Shown here piece by piece: positions 45,293 through 54,811 of a stretch of 64,000 nt of DNA. Location: assembly GCA_038131365.1 (NCBI GenBank), contig JAYPPH010000005.1, positions 62,001-126,000 on the forward strand. The letters are read 5' to 3'. Made by a program: the position numbers and the translations under genes. Below the pieces are notes generated by a model. That model was not told where the DNA came from and searched no databases. It was given only the letters and a program-made list of their open reading frames with translations. How positions within the stretch are numbered: the first letter of the stretch is position 1; each line of letters opens with the position of its first letter. The stretch is from Marisalimonas marina. Its GTDB lineage: Bacteria > Pseudomonadota > Alphaproteobacteria > Puniceispirillales > Marisalimonadaceae.

Positions 45293-46949
45293 ATGGATTT
45301 AAAAGAAGAAATTAAAAACTCGATCAAACTTTCTCATTTGGCAGGTAGAAATCTATCTCTGAAAAGACGAGACAAGTCCAATTTTGTTGCTCTATGTCCA
45401 TTTCACAAGGAAAAAACCCCTTCATTCAACATTTCTGATGATAAAGGATTTTATCATTGTTTTGGATGTGGAAAACATGGCGATATTTTTGATTATGTAA
45501 TGGAAATGGAAAATAAAACTTTTCTTGAAGCATTGAAAAAATTAGCAGAGGAAGCTGGTTTAAAAAATACTAACTACAATTTCACTATAAACCCAAAATT
45601 AAAACACAGTATTAATCTTATTAAACGCATCTCTGATTCATACGTTCAAAATTTAAATGCTCCGCTAGGAGAAAATGCAAGAAATTATCTTCATTTTCGT
45701 GGTATCGACGAAACTATCATAAAAGATTTCATGATTGGCTATGCAGGTAATTTAAAGTCTAATCAATACTTAGTTAAATGTTTGATCAAAGAAGGTTTTT
45801 CTTTAGATGAAATAATTGAGGTTGGTTTAGCAAAACAGAATTATAAAAAAGAATTAGTTTTTTATTTTCAACAAAGAATTATGATACCAATTTTAGATAA
45901 TACAAACAAAGTCATAGCATTTGGCGGCAGGGTATTAGAAAAAGGTAACCCAAAATATATTAATTCTCCTGAAACTTTATTATTTCAAAAAGGTAAACAG
46001 TTATTTGGTGTAACAAATGCCAAAAAATTACTAAATAAAAAGAGGTTAATAATTTGTGAAGGCTATATGGATGTAATATCATTGCATAAATATGGCTACC
46101 CTGCTTTAGCATCACTTGGAACAGCCCTAACTGATGAACAAATTGATAAAATATTTAATCTCACAGATGAAGCTTATTTAGTCTTTGATGGAGATGTTGC
46201 AGGAAAAAACGCGACACTTAAAGGTCTATGAGAAATATCTACCTAAATTAAAATTTAATAAAAAACTTAAATTTGTTTTTCTACCAGGTAATTTAGACCC
46301 TGAGGAGTTTATTAATCAAAATGGGGTTAATGAATTTGAAAAACTTTTAGATAAAGCAGTTAGTATGATAGATATGATTTGGTTACAAGGTATAAAAATT
46401 ATTAGAGAAAACGAACCAGAAACAAAGGCTCTTTTTTGGAGTTATTTAAGGAATAAAGTAAACCAGATTGAAGATATCAATATAAAATTAGCTTATAAAG
46501 ACGAAATTGAAAAAAGAATAAAAATCTTCAGAGATAAAACAAGAGGTTATTCAAAAATAAAATTTTCAAAAAGATCAGGCTATCAATATACCACTCAAAA
46601 TAAAATTCTTCCAAAGATTGGAGTTGAAATAAAAATTGGAGCGATTATTTATATGATGTTAGAATATCCCGAATTATGTTCTAAATTTGATGAAAAATTA
46701 TCTTTGTTAACCTTTGAAAATAAGGAATTAAATGATCTTAAAGAAGCAATTCTTTTGCATGCAAGTAAACAATCCGTTATAAAGGCTCAAAATTTGCAAG
46801 ATATTCTAATCAATGAAGGTTTCGCTATTCTAATAAAAAAGGTTTTAAATACTAATTATTCTACAAGGCTAAACCTCAATAATGATTATGATTATTTATC
46901 TGATGTTTTTGAAGAACTCTTAGGTTTGGTTACTTCAAAAAAATTATAG
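45293..46949 (+). pseudogene. dnaG: DNA primase (one frameshift)
   Basis: Synthesises RNA primers for replication. The N-terminal CHC2 zinc finger is intact (CPFHKEKTPSFN ... YHCFGCGKHGDI), as are the TOPRIM elements IICEGYMDVISLHKYG and VFDGDVAGKNA. After Lys at 46220-46222 the frame is lost and a stop occurs at 46229-46231. Dropping one base (the G pair at 46223-46224) restores the expected VYEKYLPKL and LPGNLDPEEFI and an uninterrupted C-terminal DnaB-binding region to 46949, about 551 aa in all. Primase is essential, so the extra base is very probably an error. Confidence 0.9.
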
Positions 46950-47009
46950 CCTTAATAGTTATAAAATAATATATCGAGTGAAAATAAATTTTTTTAAGTG
47001 AGAGTTAAT

Positions 47010-49016
47010 ATGCTGGCAAATACTGAAAATAAAAAAACTAAAAGTAAATCTGGCAATGATAGTCCGGTTCTTGATCTTAATAATTCAGCAATCAAATCTC
47101 TTATTAAAAAGGGTAAGGCAAATGGTTTTGTAACTCTAGATGAACTAAACTCGGCACTACCTCCAGGGGAATATTCTTCTGAACAAATAGAAGATATTCA
47201 TTCAGCTATAAATGACATGGGTTTAAATATAATTGATCAACAAGATGAGTCATCGAATGAGGAGGTCGAAGACAAAAACGCTGGAAATTTAAGTGATGAT
47301 GAGGGTGCCAGATCTGATGATCCTGTAAGAATGTATCTCAAGGAAATGGGGTCTGTAGAGTTATTATCAAGAGAAGGTGAAATCTCTATTGCAAAAAGGA
47401 TCGAAGCTGGAAAAGAATTAATGATTGGTGGAATTTATGAATCACCTCTTGCTATGAGAGCCTTCTTAAAGTGGAGAGATGAGGTAGATGATGGTACAAT
47501 GTTACTTAGAGATATTATAGATCTAGAAACCACATACGCCCGTATTAATGGTGGAGCTAATGAGCCAGACATTGCTAATGATAATATCGATAAAATAAAA
47601 TTCGATGACTTAAATGTCGTTTTAAAAACTAATTCTAAAAATTCTTTAGATGAGACTAATGATAAAGAAATTGATGATGAGACGTCTGATGATGAGGAGT
47701 CTGATGACGAAAACGAAAATGATTCAGAAAACAACTCTGAAGATGAAGAAATTAATCTTTCCCTCGTTGCTATGGAAACAGAAATAAAAGATCAAATTTT
47801 ATCTATCATTGATCAAGTCGCTGCTACTTTTAAAGAAATTTTAACTCTTAGTGAAAGAAGAATTGCTAGATTAAGAAAAGGAGAACCTCTCGTTCCAAGA
47901 TCCGAGAATAGACTCTCTGAGTTAAGAATACTCTTGATTGAGCAAATGGAAAAAATCTATTTAAATAATAATAGACAAGAAGAATTAATAGACCAGATGT
48001 ATGGTCTAAATAGACAAATTACAAACGTTGAAGGGTCATTATTAAGGCTAGCTGAAAATTCAGGTGTGAATAGAAAAGATTTTATCAACAGTTGGGTTGG
48101 TAATGAAATTAATCATAATTGGATTTTAAAACCTGTAAAAGCTAAAAATTGGGAAAAATTTACATCTGAAAATAATGATGAAATAGTCAGAATTTGTGAT
48201 CAAGTGTTTGATTTTGTTAATAATGTCAGCATGCCCGTTCAAGAATATAAAAAACTTATTCAGATCATCCAAAGAGGTGAACGTGAAGCTGCCAGGGCTA
48301 AAAAAGAGATGGTTGAGGCTAACCTTAGATTAGTTATATCAATAGCAAAAAAATATACAAATAGAGGACTTCAATTTTTAGATCTTATTCAAGAAGGAAA
48401 CATAGGTTTGATGAAGGCTGTTGATAAATTTGAATATAGGAGAGGATACAAATTTTCAACATACGCAACATGGTGGATAAGGCAAGCTATAACTAGATCA
48501 ATTGCGGATCAAGCAAGAACAATAAGAATTCCTGTTCATATGATTGAGACTATTAATAAATTAGTAAGATCGTCTAGGCAAATGCTTCATGAAATAGGAA
48601 GAGAGCCAACACCAGAAGAATTATCTGAAAAAATTTCAATGCCTCTAGATAAAGTTCGAAAAGTTCTTAAAATAGCAAAAGAACCAATTTCATTGGAAAC
48701 TCCTGTGGGAGATGAAGATGATAGTCATCTAGGTGACTTTATAGAAGATAAAATGGCTGTCCAGCCACTTGAAGCTGCTATTCATGCTAATTTACGAGAG
48801 ACAACAACAAGAATTTTAGCCAGTTTGACTCCTCGTGAAGAGAGAGTTTTAAGGATGCGGTTTGGAATAGGTATGAATACAGATCATACACTTGAAGAGG
48901 TCGGTCAACAATTTAGCGTTACCAGAGAAAGAATCAGGCAAATCGAAGCCAAAGCGCTTAGAAAATTGAAGCATCCAACTAGATCAAGAAAACTTAGATC
49001 ATTTTTAGAAAATTAA
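47010..49016 (+). CDS. rpoD: RNA polymerase sigma factor RpoD (sigma 70)
   Basis: Housekeeping sigma factor of about 668 aa. Region 1.1 is at the N-terminus; region 1.2 at DDPVRMYLKEMGSVELLSRE; a long non-conserved region has a Glu/Asp/Ser/Asn run at about 212-245; region 2 has LRLVISIAKKYTNRGLQFLD and YKFSTYATWWIRQAITR; region 3 follows; region 4 has TLEEVGQQFSVTRERIRQIE. I start at ATG 47010 rather than the GTG at 46998, because AGTGAGAG just upstream gives a usable ribosome-binding site; the four extra residues would matter little. Confidence 0.97.
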   Translation: MLANTENKKTKSKSGNDSPVLDLNNSAIKSLIKKGKANGFVTLDELNSALPPGEYSSEQIEDIHSAINDMGLNIIDQQDESSNEEVEDKNAGNLSDDEGARSDDPVRMYLKEMGSVELLSREGEISIAKRIEAGKELMIGGIYESPLAMRAFLKWRDEVDDGTMLLRDIIDLETTYARINGGANEPDIANDNIDKIKFDDLNVVLKTNSKNSLDETNDKEIDDETSDDEESDDENENDSENNSEDEEINLSLVAMETEIKDQILSIIDQVAATFKEILTLSERRIARLRKGEPLVPRSENRLSELRILLIEQMEKIYLNNNRQEELIDQMYGLNRQITNVEGSLLRLAENSGVNRKDFINSWVGNEINHNWILKPVKAKNWEKFTSENNDEIVRICDQVFDFVNNVSMPVQEYKKLIQIIQRGEREAARAKKEMVEANLRLVISIAKKYTNRGLQFLDLIQEGNIGLMKAVDKFEYRRGYKFSTYATWWIRQAITRSIADQARTIRIPVHMIETINKLVRSSRQMLHEIGREPTPEELSEKISMPLDKVRKVLKIAKEPISLETPVGDEDDSHLGDFIEDKMAVQPLEAAIHANLRETTTRILASLTPREERVLRMRFGIGMNTDHTLEEVGQQFSVTRERIRQIEAKALRKLKHPTRSRKLRSFLEN

Positions 49017-49038
49017 GTTTTTATCTTAATACTTCCAC

Positions 49039-49067
49039 TTTACATCCTCAGAATGTATGAGTATAAG
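49039..49067 (+). promoter_or_regulatory. Sigma-70 promoter of tRNA-Ile2
   Basis: TTTACA (49039-49044, five of six matches to TTGACA) and TATAAG (49062-49067, five of six matches to TATAAT) are separated by exactly 17 bp. Transcription would start near 49074, about 15 bp before the mature tRNA 5' end. It lies in the 72 bp gap after rpoD. Confidence 0.72.
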
Positions 49068-49088
49068 ATGGAAATTAGAATTCTATAT

Positions 49089-49165
49089 AGGCCTGTAGCT
49101 CAACTGGTTAGAGCCCTCCGCTCATAACGGAGTGGTTGGGGGTTCAAGTCCCTCCAGGCCTACCA
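49089..49165 (+). tRNA. tRNA-Ile2 (anticodon CAU, lysidine type)
   Basis: A 77-nt cloverleaf folds fully: acceptor AGGCCTG with CAGGCCT, D arm GCTC/GAGC, anticodon stem CTCCG/CGGAG with loop CTCATAA, five-base variable loop, T stem GGGGG/CCCTC (one G-T pair) with loop TTCAAGT, discriminator A, and encoded CCA (49163-49165). CAU could mean Met, but C4-G69 and C5-G68 are the pairs that TilS uses to recognise tRNA-Ile2, and the sequence resembles tRNA-Ile2 rather than elongator Met. TilS would convert C34 to lysidine so that it reads AUA. The first pair is A1-U72, which is unusual. Confidence 0.88.
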
Positions 49166-49225
49166 AAAAAATCACTATGTATTTTCATAAATTTTTATTA
49201 AGCTTTAATTTTAATTGATTAAATT

Positions 49226-50971
49226 ATGATAATTGAAATGCATAAAAAAAAATATAAAGATTTGAGAAGTTCAAGATGGTTTTCTCCTAACGATGTTAGA
49301 TCTTTTGGTCATAGGTCTAGAGCTATGCAAATGGGTCTTGGAAAAGATGATTGGGAGAACAAACCAATAATAGGCATAATTAACACCTGGTCAGAAATAC
49401 AACCTTGTCATCAACATTTTAAACAAAGAGTTGAGGATGTTAAAAAGGGTGTATACCAATCTGGTGGAATGCCAATAGAGTTGCCAGCTATTTCCCTAGC
49501 AGAAATGTATGTGAAGCCAACTACAATGTTATATAGAAACATGCTGTCTATGGAAGTTGAAGAGTTAATTAGGTCACATCCTATTGACGGTGTAGTGTTA
49601 ATGGGAGGTTGTGATAAAACTACCCCAGCTTTAATAATGGGTGCTATTAGTCTGGATCTACCAATGATATTTTTACCCGCAGGTCCTATGTTAAGGGGAA
49701 ATTATAAAGGAAAGTATCTTGGGAGTGGTTCAGATGGTTGGAAATACTGGGATGAATTAAGAGCAGGGAATATAACAGACAATGATTGGGCAGAAGTAGA
49801 AGCTGGAATTGCTAGATCTTACGGTCATTGTATGACTATGGGTACAGCAAGTACAATGACTGCAATAGCAGAAGCTATTGGACTGTGCTTGCCTGGAGCA
49901 AGCTCCATTCCAGCAGCCGATTCAAATCATATAAGAATGTCAGCAAATGTAGGAAAAAGAATAGTTGATATGGTCTGGGAAGACCTAAAACCGTCAAATA
50001 TAATTACAGAAAAATCTATAGATAACGCTGTTACTGTTGCTATGGCAATGGGTTGTTCAACTAATGCAATTATTCATCTAATAGCTATGGCAAGAAGAGC
50101 TGGTATTAATTTGACTATGGATGATTTAGATAAAAAGGGCAGAGAAATTCCTTTAATAGCTAATATTAGACCTTCAGGTATGGAATATCTGATGGAAGAT
50201 TTTTACTACGCAGGAGGTATTTTAGCCTTAATGTTTTCTTTATCTGAAAAACTTAATTTAGAAGAAATAACAGTTTCTGGATTAAAATTAAAAGAAATCA
50301 TATCTCAGAAAGAAACTATTAATAACGATGTCATTAGAAGCTTAGACAACCCAATATATCAGGAGGGCTCATTAGCTGTATTAAAGGGAAATTTAGCACC
50401 TGATGGTTGTGTGATTAAGCCAGCTGCTTGTGACAAGAAATTTTTAAAACACAAAGGTCCAGCAATTGTATTCGATAGCTATCAGGAAATGAAGGATATT
50501 ATAGATAGTGATGAATTAGACGTTACTGAAAACCATGTTCTTGTACTTAGGAATGTTGGTCCCGTAGGAGGGCCAGGCATGCCTGAATGGGGAATGATGC
50601 CTATACCTAAAAAACTTCTTAAAAAAGGAGTAAGGGATATGGTTAGAATATCTGATGCAAGGATGAGTGGAACTAGCTATGGTGCTTGTATTTTACATGT
50701 TGCTCCTGAAAGTTTTATAGGTGGTCCTTTATCGCTTCTCAAAACAGGTGATATTATTGAACTTGATGTAAATTTAAGAAAAATCAATATGTTGGTAGAT
50801 GATGAAACATTATCTGCTAGAAAGAAATTAATACAGCCAAAACAACCAAAGGCAGGTAGAGGCTGGCTTTGGATGTTTAGTCAACATGTAAAGCAGGCAA
50901 ATGACGGTTGTGATTTTGATTTTTTAGAAACTGATTTTGGAAAATCTGCAAAAGAACCAGATATTTTTTAG
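49226..50971 (+). CDS. IlvD/Edd-family sugar-acid dehydratase (L-arabinonate dehydratase-like)
   Basis: A [2Fe-2S] dehydratase of 581 aa converting an aldonic acid to its 2-keto-3-deoxy acid. Three cluster Cys are visible: PCHQHF (61), GGCDKTT (129) and HCMTMGTAS (202). Their spacing equals that of the L-arabinonate dehydratase subgroup as I recall it, and differs from the layout of ilvD-type enzymes. RISDARMSGTSYGA contains the catalytic Ser. MHKKKYKDLRSS (ATG 49238) is an alternative start. It heads a three-gene operon, 11 bp before rraA-like and then uxaA-like genes, and begins 60 bp after the tRNA. Confidence 0.88.
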   Translation: MIIEMHKKKYKDLRSSRWFSPNDVRSFGHRSRAMQMGLGKDDWENKPIIGIINTWSEIQPCHQHFKQRVEDVKKGVYQSGGMPIELPAISLAEMYVKPTTMLYRNMLSMEVEELIRSHPIDGVVLMGGCDKTTPALIMGAISLDLPMIFLPAGPMLRGNYKGKYLGSGSDGWKYWDELRAGNITDNDWAEVEAGIARSYGHCMTMGTASTMTAIAEAIGLCLPGASSIPAADSNHIRMSANVGKRIVDMVWEDLKPSNIITEKSIDNAVTVAMAMGCSTNAIIHLIAMARRAGINLTMDDLDKKGREIPLIANIRPSGMEYLMEDFYYAGGILALMFSLSEKLNLEEITVSGLKLKEIISQKETINNDVIRSLDNPIYQEGSLAVLKGNLAPDGCVIKPAACDKKFLKHKGPAIVFDSYQEMKDIIDSDELDVTENHVLVLRNVGPVGGPGMPEWGMMPIPKKLLKKGVRDMVRISDARMSGTSYGACILHVAPESFIGGPLSLLKTGDIIELDVNLRKINMLVDDETLSARKKLIQPKQPKAGRGWLWMFSQHVKQANDGCDFDFLETDFGKSAKEPDIF

Positions 50972-50982
50972 GGGCTAATATC

Positions 50983-51702
50983 ATGTTGACAGAAAATATT
51001 AAAAATATTTTTTTAAAATCAAGCGTTGCAACCATTTCAACGGCATTGTTTAAAAGAGGGTACAGAAATCAATTTATACAAGGAGTAAGCCCACTTAATC
51101 CTAATTTATCTAATATGGTAGGATACGCTTTTACTGTGAGGTATATTCCTGCAAGAGAGGATCTAAATACGCTAGATGTTTTTAAAAACCCTGAACATCC
51201 TCAACGTGTAGCAATAGAAAAATGTCCTAAGGATCACGTTTTAGTTTTTGATAGTCGTAAGGATGTTAGAGCAGCATCAGCTGGAGCTATCTTAGTAACA
51301 AGATTAATGGTACGAGGTTGTGCGGGTGTAGTTACAGATGGAGGTTTTAGGGATTCTGCCGAAATAAAAAACCTAGAATTTCCTGCTTATCATACTAGAC
51401 CTTCATCTCCTACAAATCTTACTTTACATCAAGCAATTGATATCAATGTACCAATTGGTTGTGGAGATGTTGCTGTATGGCCCAATGATTTGGTAGTAGG
51501 TGATCAAGAAGGTGTTATTGTAATCCCTAATAAAATTATAGAGGAAGTATCTGAAGAAGTTGAATCAATGACTGTATATGAGGATTATGTCATGGACAAA
51601 GTTAAAGCTGGATCAACTATTAAGGGTTTATACCCACTTACAGATGAAGAACAAAAAAATAAATTTGAAAGTTGGATAAATTCAAGACCCAACTCAAACT
51701 AA
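50983..51702 (+). CDS. RraA-fold family protein (HMG aldolase/oxaloacetate decarboxylase-like)
   Basis: A 239-aa member of the RraA/MenG-like superfamily, which includes 4-hydroxy-4-methyl-2-oxoglutarate aldolases and oxaloacetate decarboxylases besides the RNase E regulator RraA. GCAGVVTDGGFRD holds the substrate and metal-binding Arg-Asp pair, and CGDVAVWPNDLVVGDQEGVIVIP is the second signature. Longer than RraA (about 160 aa), which favours an enzyme. Context, between two sugar-acid dehydratases, points to an aldol or decarboxylation step on a keto acid. The exact substrate is unknown. Confidence 0.82.
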   Translation: MLTENIKNIFLKSSVATISTALFKRGYRNQFIQGVSPLNPNLSNMVGYAFTVRYIPAREDLNTLDVFKNPEHPQRVAIEKCPKDHVLVFDSRKDVRAASAGAILVTRLMVRGCAGVVTDGGFRDSAEIKNLEFPAYHTRPSSPTNLTLHQAIDINVPIGCGDVAVWPNDLVVGDQEGVIVIPNKIIEEVSEEVESMTVYEDYVMDKVKAGSTIKGLYPLTDEEQKNKFESWINSRPNSN

Positions 51703-51721
51703 TTAAATATAGGATAGTATA

Positions 51722-53266
51722 GTGGCAGATAAAGAAATAAATACTAAACCAAATGCAATAATTTTAAATAAGAATGACAATATTATCATTGCCTTGAGAA
51801 ATATGAATGCGGGAGATTACTTAAAAGATTTTGGATTAAAAATAGATGCTCCAATCTTATCAGGCCAAAAAATTGCTAAAGTTGATATTTCTAAAGATGC
51901 ACCAATTTATAAATATGGAACAATCATTGGTTTTGCAGATTCTGATATAAAAAAAGGACAAGTATTAATTAACTCTAATGTCGTATTTAAAGAATTCAAT
52001 AGAGAACATGAGTATTGTTCGAAATATAAACCTACAAACTTTGCTAATACTTCAACCCAAAGGACTTTTATGGGTTTTAAGAGAAAAGATGGGCGTGTTG
52101 GTACCAGAAATTTCATTGCTGTAGTTTCTACAGTAAATTGTTCTGCGACTGTTGTTCATGAAATTGCTTCTTATTTTACACCAGAAAAATTAAAAGCTTA
52201 TCCAAATGTTGATGGTGTTGCAGCATTTAGTCATTCCACAGGATGTGGAATGGAATTATCTGGTGAACCAATGAATTTACTTTATAGGACACTTGGAGGT
52301 TATATTGATCATCCAAACGTTGCTTCTTCTTTAGTGGTGGGTTTGGGTTGTGAAAGATGCCAAGTTGGAGGATTGTTTCAAAATCAAGGAATGGTAGAAA
52401 ACCAGAACTTAAAAACTTTGGTAATGCAAGATAATGGAGGAACATCAGCAACAATTAAAGCAGGTATTCAGTGCATAGAGGAAATGCTTCAAAACGCTAA
52501 TGATATTGAGAGAGAGGAGGTTTCTTTATCTCACTTAACAGTTGGTCTTCAATGTGGTGGATCAGACTCTTTTTCTTCTTTATCTGCTAATCCTTCTTTG
52601 GGTAAAGCTGTTGATATATTGGTAAGTCATGGAGGGACGGCCATTTTATCAGAGACACCTGAAATATATGGAGTGGAAAATAGTTTAACAGCAAGAGCTG
52701 TAAATATAACTGTAGCAGATAAATTAATGAATAGAGTAAATTGGTGGAAAGATGTTTATTCTGTAGGAAGGGATGTCCAAATAAATGGAACGGTTAGTCC
52801 TGGAAATCAAAAAGGTGGATTGGCAAATATTTTAGAAAAATCTCTGGGTTCAGCTATGAAGGGAGGCTCCACAGGGTTAATGGAAGTTTATAATTATGCA
52901 GAAAAGGTTACTCAAAAAGGATTTGTATTTATGGATACACCTGGGTTTGATCCTGTTTCTGCCACAGGCCAAATTGCTGGCGGAGCTAATTTAATTGCTT
53001 TTACTACCGGAAGGGGCTCGTGTTTTGGAGCTAAACCTGCTCCATCTATTAAGCTTGCAACAAACTCTAATTTATACAACAAAATGACAGAAGATATGGA
53101 TATAAATTGTGGGCTAGTTATAGATGGTAAAAAAAATATTGATGAGATGGGAGCTGAAATTTTTGAAGAATTTATCCTTTTTGCGTCTGGTAAACAAACT
53201 AAAAGTGAAATACTTAATCTAGGTAGACACGAGTTTGCACCTTGGCAAATAGGAATTACGGGTTAA
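51722..53266 (+). CDS. UxaA-family hydro-lyase (altronate/galactarate dehydratase-like)
   Basis: A 514-aa enzyme with an N-terminal SAF domain (about 10-95) and the long UxaA/GarD catalytic domain. MGFKRKDGRVGTRNFIAVV, FSHSTGCGM, GLGCERCQV and TVGLQCGGSDSFS are family motifs with conserved Cys that may bind metal. MDTPGFDPVSATGQIAGG and AFTTGRGSCFG follow. It removes water from a sugar acid to give a keto-deoxy acid. The start is GTG at 51722. Together with the upstream two genes it forms a plausible sugar-acid degradation pathway. It overlaps the convergent RHH gene by 11 bp. Confidence 0.88.
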   Translation: MADKEINTKPNAIILNKNDNIIIALRNMNAGDYLKDFGLKIDAPILSGQKIAKVDISKDAPIYKYGTIIGFADSDIKKGQVLINSNVVFKEFNREHEYCSKYKPTNFANTSTQRTFMGFKRKDGRVGTRNFIAVVSTVNCSATVVHEIASYFTPEKLKAYPNVDGVAAFSHSTGCGMELSGEPMNLLYRTLGGYIDHPNVASSLVVGLGCERCQVGGLFQNQGMVENQNLKTLVMQDNGGTSATIKAGIQCIEEMLQNANDIEREEVSLSHLTVGLQCGGSDSFSSLSANPSLGKAVDILVSHGGTAILSETPEIYGVENSLTARAVNITVADKLMNRVNWWKDVYSVGRDVQINGTVSPGNQKGGLANILEKSLGSAMKGGSTGLMEVYNYAEKVTQKGFVFMDTPGFDPVSATGQIAGGANLIAFTTGRGSCFGAKPAPSIKLATNSNLYNKMTEDMDINCGLVIDGKKNIDEMGAEIFEEFILFASGKQTKSEILNLGRHEFAPWQIGITG

Positions 53267-53465
53267 AGTTTTTAAAACTTTCTAACACAAACACTCTTGT
53301 TGAAGATGCTAAAGATGACTTTCTTTCAACATCAATCTCAGATATTAATTGTTGAAGTGAGCATTTCTTTTTTTTAGCAATTAATTCTAGTGAATCCCAA
53401 AACTCTTTTTCTAAAGATAATGATGTTCTATGTTTTTTTAAGCTAATTGATTTTTTTATTAACAT
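53256..53465 (-). CDS. Ribbon-helix-helix (RHH_4) domain protein
   Basis: A 69-aa protein of the RHH_4 type common in Alphaproteobacteria. SISLKKHRTSLSLEKEFWDSL contains the beta-strand with alternating residues and helix 1; KKKCSLQQLISEIDVERKSS is helix 2; the C-terminus is STRVFVLESF. It probably dimerises and may bind DNA, but targets are unknown. It overlaps the start of the RNA methyltransferase gene upstream by 7 bp. Confidence 0.78.
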   Translation of the reverse strand: MLIKKSISLKKHRTSLSLEKEFWDSLELIAKKKKCSLQQLISEIDVERKSSLASSTRVFVLESFKNFNP

Positions 53466-54811
53466 TCATTTATCTCATTTAATTGAAAAAAACCAACAAT
53501 TTCCAGATGAGGTGAATAAAGAAACTGATCGATTGGTTGAATCCATTTTAAATTATAATTATTTTCTGTCAAAATTTTTGAATCTCTGACAAAGGTGTTG
53601 ATATCGCAAGAAATACTAACAACAGTTTCAACTTTTGACTCTGCAATATTTAAAAATTGTGATTGGGCACCAGATCTTGGCGGATCAATTATAATTGCTC
53701 CATATTCTTTCAACTCACTTGCGGTAAGAGGTTTCGATTTCAAGTTCCTAGTTTCTGTTTTTATATTATTTTTAAAGGGTTTTCCCTTTTTAGCCAAATC
53801 TATTGACTGGAGTGATTCAGCATTTAGCTCAAACGCATTAATTCTAAAATTTTGTAAAAGAAGGGGTAAAGTTATAGTTCCAGATCCACAAAATAATTCA
53901 CAAATAATTTTTTTTTTATTAAAATTTTTAAGTGCTTCAATAACAGATTTGATAATGGCATTTTCTCCGCATAATGTTGCTTGTAAAAAACCACCTGGAG
54001 GTGGGTAAATTACAGAAGAGAAATTCTTGTTAGATAAACTTGTTTTGTCTGTAACAAAAAGCAGATCTAGTATTTTGTTATTTAGCCTTCGATGTGCTCT
54101 TACTACATTATTTTCTATTAATTTTTCATTGAGACTAGAAAGATTTATAAAAGATAAATCAGCTAATCCATCTATTAATAGGTCTATGCCATTGTCAAGC
54201 AAATTTGCATGTATATGTATTGTTTCACCAATATTGAGTATTTCTTCAAGAGGTTTCTGCAAATCTTTAATTAACTTAATGAGAGGTTTTTCTAGTATAA
54301 GGCATTCTTGAATTTCAGTAACGAAATGGCTTTTGTGTTCATAAAAACCTATTATCACTTTTGACTTATTTCTTTTAGCTGTAAATTTTGCATGCCTTCT
54401 AGTATTTAAAGAAGAGCTAATCATTTTCTTAATTTTGGTTTTTGAGGATAACTCATTTATTGATGAAGTTACCCTATTCATTTTCCAATCTTTATATTTT
54501 TCAAAATTCCAATGTTGAAGTAAACAGCCACCACATTTAAAAAAATGTTCGCATTGTGGATTAACTCTCTCATCAGATGATTTTGTAATTTCAATTAACT
54601 CAGCTCTAACATTTTTTGAAAAAATTTTAGTTGGTTTTGCAATTATTTTTTCATTAGGCAGTGCGAAAGGAACAATAAAGTTATAATTCTTTTCTTGAAA
54701 ATTTAATTCTGTGAATAATTTTGCAATTCCTTCGCCTTTAGATCCAATAGTATTGATTTCCAAAGCTAAGGGATTAAAATTACGAGATAAATTTTTTTTC
54801 TTATTATTCAT
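53459..54811 (-). CDS. 23S rRNA (uracil-5-)-methyltransferase, RumA/RlmD family
   Basis: A SAM-dependent enzyme of about 450 aa methylating uracil in RNA. The iron-sulfur ligands are in CEHFFKCGGCLLQHW; the SAM site is CELFCGSGTITLPLL; and the catalytic region has IIDPPRSGAQ and the nucleophile Cys in VSISCDINTF. A TRAM-like N-terminal domain is present but divergent. I start at ATG 54811, eight bases inside the end of the upstream gene; the ORF's earlier ATG at 54847 would add 12 residues unlike the family. Confidence 0.88.
   Translation of the reverse strand: MNNKKKNLSRNFNPLALEINTIGSKGEGIAKLFTELNFQEKNYNFIVPFALPNEKIIAKPTKIFSKNVRAELIEITKSSDERVNPQCEHFFKCGGCLLQHWNFEKYKDWKMNRVTSSINELSSKTKIKKMISSSLNTRRHAKFTAKRNKSKVIIGFYEHKSHFVTEIQECLILEKPLIKLIKDLQKPLEEILNIGETIHIHANLLDNGIDLLIDGLADLSFINLSSLNEKLIENNVVRAHRRLNNKILDLLFVTDKTSLSNKNFSSVIYPPPGGFLQATLCGENAIIKSVIEALKNFNKKKIICELFCGSGTITLPLLLQNFRINAFELNAESLQSIDLAKKGKPFKNNIKTETRNLKSKPLTASELKEYGAIIIDPPRSGAQSQFLNIAESKVETVVSISCDINTFVRDSKILTENNYNLKWIQPIDQFLYSPHLEIVGFFQLNEINEC

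Noticed and set aside
46185..46949. A separate gene after dnaG
   Set aside because: It continues DnaG in another frame after a one-base shift, and the junction restores the expected family sequence.
47435..47734. Ser-rich ORF opposite rpoD
   Set aside because: It is the complement of the acidic low-complexity part of RpoD; no independent support.
49089..53470. Genomic island inserted at the tRNA
   Set aside because: The sugar-acid operon begins right after the tRNA, but I found no repeat of the tRNA 3' end beyond it, no integrase and no change in composition.
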